Shown one piece after another: positions 25,716 to 33,344 of a DNA stretch of 64,000 bases (positions are counted from its first letter, which is position 1; each line of letters starts with the position of its first letter). The DNA is taken from the NCBI GenBank assembly GCA_036501025.1, contig DASYBB010000044.1:62001-126000 (forward strand), in the 5' to 3' direction. A model generated the notes under the pieces. It made no database searches. It was not told the origin of the DNA and worked only from the letters and a program-made list of their open reading frames with translations. This DNA is from DASUBV01 sp036501025. Lineage in GTDB: Bacteria > Actinomycetota > Actinomycetes > Streptosporangiales > Streptosporangiaceae. The translations under genes were made by a program, and so were the position numbers.

Positions 25716-25742
25716 AACTTCGGCCGCGGAAGCTGCGTCGTA
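25716..25742 (+). promoter_or_regulatory. ECF-sigma-like promoter of third DUF4232 gene
   Basis: AAC at 25716-25718 (within AACAAC), 16 nt, then GCGTCGTA at 25735-25742, 45 nt before the start. Sequence from -10 to the ribosome site (TCAGAG, GAGAGGCGACGC) resembles that of copy 2, so the whole unit including promoter was duplicated. Confidence 0.65.
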
Positions 25743-25786
25743 CTGATCAGAGGATCAATCTCTGGCCGCCAGGAGAGGCGACGCTG

Positions 25787-26473
25787 ATGAGGACACGCTG
25801 GCCGGGTGACCGGCCGATCCCGCGGCTCGCGGTGCGCGACGCCGCGGTCACCCTGGCCGCCGGGTTAGCCGCAGCGGCCCTGGCCGGCTGCGGCTCGCTC
25901 GCGCCGGGCGGCGCGGCCGGGCCGGGCGCCGCCAGCGCCACGGCCAGCGCCGGGGGCGCCCTCAGCAGCGGCAGCGCGGGCCAGGTCGGCACCGGCGGGA
26001 ATGCCAGCGCCCAGCCGGGCGACGCGTGCGCCGCCTCCGCGCTGCGCATCCGGCTGGATACCGCCGTCGCCGGGGTGGCCGCGGGCACCGAGTACGTGCC
26101 GCTGGAGTTCACCAACACCTCGTCCCAGTCCTGCGAGCTCAGCGGGTTCCCGGCCGTGGCGCTGACCTCGGGCGTGACCGGCCAGCAGATCGGCACCGAG
26201 GCCGCCGTGGACCGGTCCGTCCGGGCCACCGCCGTGCTGCTGAAGCCGGGCGGCATCGCGCACGCCTGGGTCGGGATCGCCGACGTGGCCAACCTCCCGT
26301 CGAAGACCTGCCGCCCGATCACGGCCGCGGGCTTCCGCGTGGTCGTGCCCGGCAGCGAGAGCGCGAGCTACCTCGCGCACCGCGTTCCGGCGTGTAAGGA
26401 GCCAGCCAAGGATGGCGGGATTCTCATCGTCCGCCCGGTCCAGCCGGGTGCGGCACGGCGCGGGAGCGCCTGA
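25787..26473 (+). CDS. DUF4232 lipoprotein, copy 3
   Basis: 228 residues with signal peptide and lipobox ALAGC (Cys35), a Gly/Ala/Ser linker and a DUF4232 domain (about 85-220) bearing CAASAL, SCELSGFPAV, KTCRPI and PACKEP. AGGAGAGG lies before the ATG. A longer upstream frame is open to 24839 but is a shadow of copy 2. It is more diverged from copies 1 and 2 than they are from each other. Confidence 0.85.
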   Translation: MRTRWPGDRPIPRLAVRDAAVTLAAGLAAAALAGCGSLAPGGAAGPGAASATASAGGALSSGSAGQVGTGGNASAQPGDACAASALRIRLDTAVAGVAAGTEYVPLEFTNTSSQSCELSGFPAVALTSGVTGQQIGTEAAVDRSVRATAVLLKPGGIAHAWVGIADVANLPSKTCRPITAAGFRVVVPGSESASYLAHRVPACKEPAKDGGILIVRPVQPGAARRGSA

Positions 26474-26663
26474 CGGGCCGCTCCCGCTGCGTGCGGCCCG
26501 ACCGCCGGGATGGTCCGGCCGCGCGCGACCCAGACCCCGCGGCCGGTGCTGGCCGCGGCAGCAGGAAGAGCAGCACGTCGCCCGGCATCCGCCGGGCGGC
26601 GTGCCGACACCGGCCGGGGCGCACGCGCCGGCCGCCGGGCCCTGGCCCGAGAAGGGGGCAATC

Positions 26664-27224
26664 ATGAAACTGGCGCTCCGCGCGACCCGCCGTATCCTCG
26701 GCGGCTCCGCGCTGCTCGTCACGGCAGCCGTGCTGCCAGGCACGGTCCTGGCGCCCACGGCCGCCTCGGCCGCGCCGGCCGCATCGGCCTCGAAGGTGAC
26801 GTCGAACTGGAACACGCCGCGCTGCCTCATCCGGCAGACGCGGGTGTCGCTGGGGCGGCCCAACGGCACGGCGGGGACGATCTTCTACCCGCTGCGGTTC
26901 ACCAACGTCAGCCGGCGCACCTGCTCGATGTTCGGGTGGCCCAAGACCTGGGCTGAGTCCCAGGACGGCCGGATCATCGGCAACGCGTCGCGGGCAGTCT
27001 CAGGCCCGCGGCCGTTCCTGGTGCTGCGGCGCGGCCAGACCGTCCACTCGACGCTCGGCATCATCGAGGCCGGCAACATCTGCCGCCGGCCGGTGACGGC
27101 CGTGAACCTGCGGATCCGGGCGCCGCGGCAGGTGCTCACCCAGCTGCTGCGGTTCAGGTTCCAGGCCTGCCACGGCCACGTGACCGTGATGACGGTCACG
27201 CCCGTGGTGGCGGGCCGGGGCTAG
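26664..27224 (+). CDS. DUF4232 secreted protein, copy 4 (not a lipoprotein)
   Basis: 186 residues. A Sec-type signal peptide ends near ASAAPA and has no lipobox Cys, so unlike the other three this copy should be released or retained non-covalently. The DUF4232 domain keeps RCLIRQTRVSLG, RTCSMFGW, NICRRPV and ACHGH. It is Arg-rich in its second half, unlike the neutral paralogues. GAAGGGGG supports the ATG. I could not find the ECF-like promoter pattern here. Confidence 0.85.
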   Translation: MKLALRATRRILGGSALLVTAAVLPGTVLAPTAASAAPAASASKVTSNWNTPRCLIRQTRVSLGRPNGTAGTIFYPLRFTNVSRRTCSMFGWPKTWAESQDGRIIGNASRAVSGPRPFLVLRRGQTVHSTLGIIEAGNICRRPVTAVNLRIRAPRQVLTQLLRFRFQACHGHVTVMTVTPVVAGRG

Positions 27225-27263
27225 GCACGCGGCGCCGGTGGCCGGGGCGCACGCGCCCCGGCC

Positions 27264-27338
27264 ACCGGGCCGATCTTCTTCCCGCTGACGTTCACCAACA
27301 CCTCCAAGCGCGGCGCCTGCGGCTGGGGGCGTCCGGCT
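27264..27338 (+). pseudogene. remnant of a fifth DUF4232 copy
   Basis: Forty nucleotides after copy 4 a frame encodes GPIFFPLTFTNTSKRGACGW, which aligns with GTIFYPLRFTNVSRRTCSMF of copy 4. DNA identity is high over GATCTTCT-CCCGCTG--GTTCACCAAC. Neither a start nor the rest of the domain is present, and the frame runs into the terminator hairpin. A truncated duplicate. Confidence 0.75.
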
Positions 27339-27358
27339 AGAGCCGGGCGCCCCCAGCC
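27321..27358. terminator. hairpin terminator after DUF4232 cluster
   Basis: GGCTGGGGGCG (27321-27331) pairs with CGCCCCCAGCC (27348-27358), and the inside CCGGCT/AGCCGG extends the stem with one mismatch. It separates the DUF4232 block from the next gene; no T-tract, as usual in high-GC actinomycetes. Confidence 0.7.
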
Positions 27359-27373
27359 GGTACGGTTCCGTGC

Positions 27374-28918
27374 ATGACTGACGGCATGGACGACCTGACC
27401 CCCCGGCTGCGCGCCCTGTGCGACCTGCAGCTGGCCGCCGCCCGCGAGTACAGCGGCCGGCATGAGTACGACGGGCGGGCGCAGGACCTGTCCCGGGCCG
27501 GCGTCTCGGCCGGCCTCGGCCAGCTGGCCGCCGCCGCCCGCGCCGACGCCCCGCTGGCCGACGGCCACGACGAGGCCCAGCTGGCCGGCTTCGTCCGCGC
27601 CACCCAGGTCGCGTTCGGCGAGCTCGAGCTGCACCGCAAGGATCCCGGCATCCACCTGGGCAACCTGGACCTGGCCTGCTACGACCGCGACTACGCGCCC
27701 GCCGCGGAGCGGGACCGAGCCAGGGCCGCCCACCTGGCCGCCTGGCCGGCCGCCATCGACGCCGCGCTCGACGCCCTGGACCAGGTCACCGCCCCGGTCG
27801 CGGCGGCGCTGAGCGACGCGATCCGCGGCCTGAGCGCCGGCATCCCGAAGGACGCCGACCCCGAGGTCCGGGCCGCGGCCCTGGCCGCGCACGCCCGCCT
27901 GGTGGACCGGATCGACGACGCGGCCAAGACCGGGGACCCCGACGCCGCGCTCGGCGCCGCCGGCCTGACCGCGCTGATGAGCAGCGCCGAGGTCATCCCG
28001 CTCGACCTGGGCGCGCTCAGCGCCCGCGCCGACGCCGAGCGGGACCGGCTGTCGGAGCGGCTGGCCGCCGACTGCGCCCGGGTGGACCCCGGCCGCCCGG
28101 CCCTGGAGGTGGCCCGCGAGCTGGTCCGCGACCACCCCGATGCCGACGGCGTCATCGAGGCGGCACGGATCTGGACGCAGCGCGCGATCGACTTCACCGC
28201 AGAGCACGACCTGGTCCCCTACACCGACGGCGAGTGCCTGGTCGGCCTCGCGCCGGAGTCCCGCCGCTGGGCCATGGCCATGATGGCGCCCGCCGCGCCC
28301 GGCGAGCCGGAGGGGCCGTCCTGGTACCACATCACCCCGCCCGAGCCGTCCTGGCCGTCGCAGGAGATCGAGGAGTGGCTGGAGGTCTTCAGCGACACCA
28401 CGCTGCCCGGCATCACCGTGCACGAGGTCGCGCCGGGGCACTTCTCGCACTTCCGGGCGGTCCGCCGGGCACCGACGGCGGTGCGCCGCACGCTGCACTC
28501 CGACGCGTTCATCGAGGGCTGGGCCCACTACGCGGAGGAGCTCTGCGTGGAGGAGGGGTTCGGCGCCGGCGACCCGCGGTTCGCGATCGGCGTCTGGCTG
28601 GAGGCGCTGGTCCGGGTCACCCGGCTGGCCTGCGCCATCGGCGTGCACACCGCGGGCATGACGGTGGCCGACGCGACCCGCCGGTTCGAGGCCGACACCC
28701 ACCTGAGCGGCCCGGCCGCGGCGTCCGAGGCGCGCCGCGCCACCTTCGACCCGACCTACGGGCGGTACACGTGGGGCAAGCTGGAGATCCTCGACCTGCG
28801 CGACCGGGCACGGCGCGAGTGGGGCGCCGGGTTCTCGCTGAAGCGGTTCCACACGGCGATGCTCGACCTGGGCTCCCCGCCGCTCGGGCTGCTCGGCACG
28901 GCGGTCGACCGCGGCTAG
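27374..28918 (+). CDS. DUF885 family metallohydrolase-like protein, copy 1
   Basis: 514 residues of the DUF885 family, a zinc-peptidase-like alpha-helical fold. The metal motif is HEVAPGH (HExxxGH), with a following GWAHYAEEL that supplies the third ligand Glu. No signal peptide, so likely a cytoplasmic peptidase or amidohydrolase; substrates are poorly known. No Shine-Dalgarno site precedes the ATG; TACGGT at 27361-27366 seven nt upstream suggests a leaderless transcript (ATG 27386 is an alternative). A second, more distant DUF885 gene lies at 46984-48738. Confidence 0.85.
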   Translation: MTDGMDDLTPRLRALCDLQLAAAREYSGRHEYDGRAQDLSRAGVSAGLGQLAAAARADAPLADGHDEAQLAGFVRATQVAFGELELHRKDPGIHLGNLDLACYDRDYAPAAERDRARAAHLAAWPAAIDAALDALDQVTAPVAAALSDAIRGLSAGIPKDADPEVRAAALAAHARLVDRIDDAAKTGDPDAALGAAGLTALMSSAEVIPLDLGALSARADAERDRLSERLAADCARVDPGRPALEVARELVRDHPDADGVIEAARIWTQRAIDFTAEHDLVPYTDGECLVGLAPESRRWAMAMMAPAAPGEPEGPSWYHITPPEPSWPSQEIEEWLEVFSDTTLPGITVHEVAPGHFSHFRAVRRAPTAVRRTLHSDAFIEGWAHYAEELCVEEGFGAGDPRFAIGVWLEALVRVTRLACAIGVHTAGMTVADATRRFEADTHLSGPAAASEARRATFDPTYGRYTWGKLEILDLRDRARREWGAGFSLKRFHTAMLDLGSPPLGLLGTAVDRG

Positions 28919-28940
28919 GCCGGGCCGACCGGGCTGGTGT

Positions 28941-29000
28941 GGCGGCCGGGACTGGCGGCCGGGCGGGGCAGGCGGCCGGGACTGGCGGCCGGGCGGGGTA
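28941..29000. repeat. 30-bp tandem repeat, two copies
   Basis: Units 28941-28970 and 28971-29000 are identical except for one C/T near the end; a third partial unit follows to about 29008. It lies directly downstream of the DUF885 stop. Confidence 0.9.
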
Positions 29001-29009
29001 GGCGGCCGC

Positions 29010-29063
29010 CATGATCCCGCAGGGTTTGGCATATCGGGCTATGCCAAACCCTGCGGGATCATG
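29010..29063. repeat. long hairpin, 24-bp perfect arms, 6-nt loop
   Basis: Arms 29010-29033 and 29040-29063 are perfectly complementary around TCGGGC. The stem begins CATGATCCCGCAGGG and contains AT-rich TTTGGCATA, unlike simple GC terminators. It shares the CATGATC tip with the 13018-13073 repeat. It may be a dispersed palindromic element that also stops transcription between convergent genes. Confidence 0.9.
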
Positions 29064-29221
29064 AAGCGGCCCAGGCCGACGCCTGGGCCGCGTAGCTCAG
29101 GTCGCCAGCCGCGTAGCTCAGGTCGCTAGAGGATGGCGCCGCTGGTGCTTGTGTGGCTGGCCGGGCGGCCGAGGTCGGCGATGCAGGCCAGCCCGGCGCC
29201 GGCCCAGGCCATCGACCCGCA

Positions 29222-29285
29222 GCAACGACATCAGCGTGCAGTCACTGCTGCTAGAACAGCAGCGTCCTTACGCTCATGTCGTTGC
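29222..29285. repeat. 64-nt imperfect palindrome
   Basis: Outer arms 29222-29237 and 29270-29285 pair 15 of 16 positions (GCAACGACATCAGCGT); a central stem GCTGCT (29247-29252) / AGCAGC (29258-29263) with an AGAAC loop sits inside. It could be a structured RNA, a remnant mobile-element end or a regulatory site. Confidence 0.7.
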
Positions 29286-29496
29286 CGGGCCGCCGCTGGC
29301 CGCTGTTTCGCGCTGGCGACCGCCCACCACGCGGCCCGGCGCCCACCACGCGCCCCCGCGCGCACCACGCGGCCCGGCTCCCACCACACGGCCCAGCCCG
29401 CCCCATCGGACCCGGTCCGCCCTATCGGACCCGGCGCGCACCATCGGACCTGGCGCGCACCACGGCGGCCGGGGCAGGCTGCGGCTAGGCCGGTCG

Positions 29497-30216
29497 TCAG
29501 GGCTCCGGCGACTCGCCGGGAACGACCAGGCCGGTCTCGTAGGCCAGGATGACGGCCTGGACGCGGTCGCGCAGGCCGAGCTTGGCCAGCAGGTGGCCGA
29601 CGTGCGTCTTGACCGTCGCCTCGCTGACGAACAGGCCCGCCGCGACCTCGGCGTTCGTCTGGCCGCGGGCCAGCAGCAGGAGGATGTCCCGCTCCCGGGC
29701 GGTGAGCGAGGCCAGCCGGGTCGGCGACGGCAGCGCCGCCGCCGGGCGGCGGGCGAACGACTCGATCAGCCGCATGGTCACCGACGGGGCCAGCAGCGCG
29801 TCGCCGGCCGCCACCCGCCGGACCGCGGCGATCAGGTCATGCCGCGGCGCGTCCTTGAGCAGGAACCCGCTCGCCCCCGCGCGCAACGCCTCGTACACGT
29901 AGTCGTCCAGGTCGAACGTGGTCAGCATGACGACCCGCGGCCCGGCCGACCGCTCGCCCCCGGTGATCCTCCGGGTCGCCTCCAGCCCATCCATCTCCGG
30001 CATCCGCACGTCCATCAGGACGACGTCGGGCGCCGTCGCGGCGGCCGCGGCGACGGCCTGGGCGCCGTTGGCCGCCTCGCCGATCACGGTGATCCCGTCG
30101 GCGGCCTCCAGGATGACGCAGAACCCGGCCCGGACCAGCTCCTGGTCATCAACGACCAGGACGCGGATGGGGCCGGAAGCACCAGCGTTCACCGGGGTAT
30201 GCACTGATTCGTTCAT
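29497..30216 (-). CDS. LuxR/NarL-family response regulator
   Basis: 239 residues. Receiver domain at 17-135 with phosphoacceptor D69 (VVLMDVRMPEMDG), the switch Thr in MLTTF and Lys in FLLKDAP; LuxR-type HTH at about 170-230 (TNAEVAAGLFVSEATVKTHV). Its ATG overlaps the stop of the histidine kinase upstream by 4 nt (ATGA), so they form a two-component pair. Target genes are unknown; the divergent GT39-type gene is a candidate. Confidence 0.93.
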   Translation of the reverse strand: MNESVHTPVNAGASGPIRVLVVDDQELVRAGFCVILEAADGITVIGEAANGAQAVAAAAATAPDVVLMDVRMPEMDGLEATRRITGGERSAGPRVVMLTTFDLDDYVYEALRAGASGFLLKDAPRHDLIAAVRRVAAGDALLAPSVTMRLIESFARRPAAALPSPTRLASLTARERDILLLLARGQTNAEVAAGLFVSEATVKTHVGHLLAKLGLRDRVQAVILAYETGLVVPGESPEP

Positions 30217-31478
30217 TGTGCGGGCAGCCTAGCGGTCACCGCGAAGCCGCCCGCGCTGGTCGGCCCGACGGTCAGGGTGCCGCCGCAGGACGCCACCCGC
30301 TCAGTGATGCCGGCCAGCCCGAACCCGCCCGTCATGGCCGGCGAGCGCGGCCGGGCCGGGGGCGCCGCGGCCGGGGGCGCCGCGGCCGGGGGTGCCGCGG
30401 CCGGGACCGGCCGGGTGCCGGGGCCGGCGGCCGCCGGGCCGGAGTCCGCCACGGACACGGTCACGTAGCCGGGCTCGTACCGGATGCTGACGGCGGCCGT
30501 GGCGGCGGCCGAGTGCCGCAGCGCGTTGGTCAGCGCCTCCTGGACGATCCGGTAGGCGGCCAGGGCGACGCCGGGCGCGAGCTCGCCCGGCGCGCCCTGC
30601 ACGCTCAGGTCCACCGTCAGCCCGGCCCCGCGGACCTGGTCGAGCACGCCGTCCAGGTCGGCCAGCGACGGCGACGGCGCGGCCTGCGGCTGCTGGCCGG
30701 GGCCGCGCAGGACGCCGAGCAGCCGGCGCAGTTCGCTCAGGGCCTGCCGGGCGGTCTCGCCGATGATCTCCACCGAGCGGGCCGCGCCCTCGGGCTGGCC
30801 GGGCAGCAGCGAGCTCGCCGCCTCGGCCTGCACCGCCATCAGGCTGACGTGATGCGCGACGACATCGTGCAGCTCGCGGGCGATCCGGGCGCGCTCCCCG
30901 GCGGCGGCCAGCGCCGCCTGCCGGTCCCGCTCGTCCTCCGCCCGGGCCGCGCGCTGCCGGGCGTCGGCCAGGTACGCGATGCGGCTGCGGCTGAGGATGC
31001 CCGCCACCGCGACCGCTCCGAAGATGAACAGCTGGGTGAAGAAGTCGTACGGCTCGGTGTGACCGGGCGCTGCCTGTGAGCCGAGCATGCCGACGAGCAG
31101 GACGGCGCTGATCGCCCACCGCATGCCGGTCGAGCACCGCTGCATCACGGTGTAGTACGTGATCGCGCTGGCCAGCGGCAGCGGCGCATAGCCGATGCCC
31201 CACTGGTCATAGAGGGACCGGAACGCGCCGCTGAGCAGGAACACGCCCACCGGCCAGCACCGCCGCCCGGCCAGCGGCAGCGCCTGCAGCACGAGCAGGG
31301 CCAGTGCGACGGCCAGCGGGTGCTCGGTAACCACGGCGGGGACGCCCGGGCCCGACGGCCGCAGCCGGCTGCGGTACGGCAGGGCGACAGCCACGTTGAC
31401 GGCCGCCAGCACCAGGGCCAGGGCCGCGTCCTGCAGCCGCGGCGGGAAGGCGGCGGCGCGGGCCGCGAGCCAGTTCAC
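30213..31478 (-). CDS. two-component sensor histidine kinase (HisKA_3 / NarX type)
   Basis: 421 residues. Four to five membrane segments (about 18-165), a short coiled coil, then the HisKA_3 box RIARELHDVVAHHVS with H204 and a HATPase domain (NALRHS N-box, GGFGLAGITERV G-box). An Ala/Pro insertion of about 30 residues before the G-box is made of 15-nt repeats (about 30360-30412), possibly a slippery low-complexity expansion inside the ATP lid. The GTG at 31478 lacks a clear ribosome site; the open frame continues far upstream only as a shadow of the divergent gene. Confidence 0.88.
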   Translation of the reverse strand: MNWLAARAAAFPPRLQDAALALVLAAVNVAVALPYRSRLRPSGPGVPAVVTEHPLAVALALLVLQALPLAGRRCWPVGVFLLSGAFRSLYDQWGIGYAPLPLASAITYYTVMQRCSTGMRWAISAVLLVGMLGSQAAPGHTEPYDFFTQLFIFGAVAVAGILSRSRIAYLADARQRAARAEDERDRQAALAAAGERARIARELHDVVAHHVSLMAVQAEAASSLLPGQPEGAARSVEIIGETARQALSELRRLLGVLRGPGQQPQAAPSPSLADLDGVLDQVRGAGLTVDLSVQGAPGELAPGVALAAYRIVQEALTNALRHSAAATAAVSIRYEPGYVTVSVADSGPAAAGPGTRPVPAAAPPAAAPPAAAPPARPRSPAMTGGFGLAGITERVASCGGTLTVGPTSAGGFAVTARLPAQ

Positions 31479-31655
31479 GTGCTGATCGTAGGGAATGCCG
31501 CGGGCCGTGAATATCCCCCGCCAGGCCGAACCGCGATCTCCTCCCAGCGGCCGATACCGGGCGCCCGCCGCGCCGGACGCTGACCCCCTGGATGACCGCG
31601 CGGTTCCGACCGGCGGCCGACGCGGCTGATCATGGGACCGGGCGACGATTCCGCC

Positions 31656-33224
31656 ATGAACACACCACCGCCCGTGCAGGCGCCGCGCCCCGTCGAGGGG
31701 CGCGCCGCCGCGCCCGGCCCCGCGGGTCGGCCGGCCGGGGCCGCCGCCCCGGTCCGCTGGATCGCCCTGATCGCCGCCGTCGCGGCCGCCGTCGAGCTGG
31801 CGGTGAGCGCCCGGTACGGCTACCACCGCGATGAGCTGTACTTCCTGGCCGCCGGCCAGCACCCGGCGTTCGGCTACGTGGACCAGCCGCCCCTCACCCC
31901 GCTGCTGGCCCGCCTCACGGCCGTGGTCTCGGGCAACTCGCTGGTCGCCCTGCGCCTGCTCCCGGCGCTGGTCATGGCCGCGCTGATCGGGCTGACCGCC
32001 GCGATGAGCCGCCTGCTCGGGGCCGGCCGCACCGGCCAGATCCTCGCCGCGCTGGCCACCGCGACCTGCGCCGAGTTCCTGGGCGCCATGCACCTGCTGA
32101 CCACCACCACCCCGGATTTCCTGTTCTGGGGCATCACGCTGCTGCTCGTCATCAAGCTGCTGCTCAGCCAGGACCGCCGCTGGTGGGTGGCCATCGGCGC
32201 GTGCACGGGGGTGGCGTCCGAGTTCAAGTGGAACATCGGCTTCCTGGTCGCCGGGCTGGCGGCCGGGTTCGCGCTGACGCCGGCCCGGCGGCTGGCCACC
32301 GGCCGCTGGCTGGTCCTCGGCGCCGGGCTGGCCGCCGCGCTGGCCGCGCCCGACGTCATCTGGCAGGCCCTGCACGGCTGGCCGGCGTTCGACGTGTTCG
32401 GCGGGCTGCAGCAAGGCGCCCTGGATAACCGGGTCGGGTACTGGATCCTGCAGGTCATCTACACCGGGGTGGTGCTGGTCCCGGTCTGGGCCGGCGGGCT
32501 GCTGTGGACGCTGCGCCGCCCGGACGGGCGGCCGTTCCGGTGCCTCGGCATCGCCGCCGTGTTCGTGATCGTCATCTTCTTCGTCCTGGGCGGCAAGCCG
32601 TACTACCCCGGCGGAATCTTCACGTTCCTGTTCGCGGCCGGATCGGTGCCCCTGGAGCGACGGCTCGCCGCCCGGCCGCGGGTCCTGCGCGGCCGCCTGC
32701 CCCGGGCCGCGGTGACGGGCACGGTCATGGCCGTGCTCGGCGCGGCCGTCCTGCCCGTCCTGCTGCCCGTCCTCCCGGCCCGGGTGCTGCACACGGTCCC
32801 GCTCCAGAAGCTCAACTACGACCTGGCCGAGACCATCGCCTGGCCCAGGGAGGTCAGCCAGGTGGCCCGGGCCTACCGCGGGCTGCCGCCCGCCGTGCGT
32901 GACCGGACCGCCATCCTGGCCGGCAACTACGGCGAGGCCGGCGCGATCGACCGGTACGGCCCGGCCGACGGCCTGCCCGAGGCCTACAGCGGGGCCAACA
33001 ACTTCTGGTACTGGGGGCCCCCGCCCGCCCGCGACGCCGACGCCATCGCGATCAACGTCGATCCCGGCCTGCTGCGGCGCGAGTACGCCCGCGTGCGGCG
33101 GATCGGCACCTTCGAGAACGGCCTGGGGGTCAGCGACGACGAGGAAGGCGCCGTGCTCTACCTGGCCACCGGACTGCGGTCGGGCTGGGGCCGGGCCTGG
33201 CCGCGATTCCGTGACTTCTCGTGA
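31656..33224 (+). CDS. GT39/ArnT-like membrane glycosyltransferase
   Basis: 522 residues. A Pro/Ala tail is followed by a PMT/ArnT-type core: first segment then the catalytic-loop region YHRDELYFLAAGQHPAFGYVDQPP, where the Asp-Glu pair (RDE) is the expected metal/acceptor site. About ten or eleven membrane segments follow and a C-terminal soluble domain from about 370. The family transfers sugars from polyprenyl-phosphate donors to lipids or proteins on the outer face. ATG 31632 is an alternative start; neither has a good ribosome site. Divergent from the histidine kinase. Confidence 0.85.
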   Translation: MNTPPPVQAPRPVEGRAAAPGPAGRPAGAAAPVRWIALIAAVAAAVELAVSARYGYHRDELYFLAAGQHPAFGYVDQPPLTPLLARLTAVVSGNSLVALRLLPALVMAALIGLTAAMSRLLGAGRTGQILAALATATCAEFLGAMHLLTTTTPDFLFWGITLLLVIKLLLSQDRRWWVAIGACTGVASEFKWNIGFLVAGLAAGFALTPARRLATGRWLVLGAGLAAALAAPDVIWQALHGWPAFDVFGGLQQGALDNRVGYWILQVIYTGVVLVPVWAGGLLWTLRRPDGRPFRCLGIAAVFVIVIFFVLGGKPYYPGGIFTFLFAAGSVPLERRLAARPRVLRGRLPRAAVTGTVMAVLGAAVLPVLLPVLPARVLHTVPLQKLNYDLAETIAWPREVSQVARAYRGLPPAVRDRTAILAGNYGEAGAIDRYGPADGLPEAYSGANNFWYWGPPPARDADAIAINVDPGLLRREYARVRRIGTFENGLGVSDDEEGAVLYLATGLRSGWGRAWPRFRDFS

Positions 33225-33283
33225 TCAGCTTGCCGGCCCGGGCCGGCGTGAGCCGCGGGCCGTGGCCGGTGTCGGCCGCGGGC

Positions 33284-33329
33284 CCTGGGCCGCGTGAGCC
33301 GCCGGGCCTGGGCCGCGTGAGCCGCCGGG
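33284..33329. repeat. 23-bp tandem repeat, two exact copies
   Basis: CCTGGGCCGCGTGAGCCGCC-like units at 33284-33306 and 33307-33329 are identical; degenerate versions extend back to about 33240. They fill the gap before the PCu(A)C gene and may contain part of its leader. Confidence 0.85.
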
Positions 33330-33344
33330 CCGGAGCGTGAGACG

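Larger units (their letters stand above)
28919..29496. other. 578-bp gene-free region with repeats and hairpins
   Basis: Between convergent DUF885 and response-regulator genes. It holds a 30-bp tandem repeat, a 24-bp-arm hairpin, a 16-nt sequence GCGTAGCTCAGGTCGC repeated at 29090 and 29111, a 64-nt imperfect palindrome, and from about 29320 a CCACCACGCGGCCCGGC-like low-complexity tract to 29470. Open frames here show no domain and are biased by composition. I see no intact gene. Confidence 0.7.

Noticed and set aside
27221..29032. Minus-strand 603-codon frame opposite the DUF885 gene
   Set aside because: Val/Gly/Arg/Asp-rich shadow; the plus-strand frame carries the HEVAPGH metal motif.
29090..29126. 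GCGTAGCTCAGGTCGC repeats that resemble the A box of a tRNA gene
   Set aside because: No B-box (GGTTCGAnTCC), acceptor stem or anticodon arm follows; it is only a short direct repeat.
29133..29552. Plus-strand frame of 139 codons in the repeat-rich gap
   Set aside because: No ribosome site; composed of His/Pro/Arg low-complexity produced by the CCACCACG tract; overlaps the response-regulator end.
31479..32792. Upstream extension of the histidine-kinase frame across the divergent glycosyltransferase
   Set aside because: Low-complexity Gln/Gly/Arg composition without domain; the glycosyltransferase on the other strand explains the DNA.
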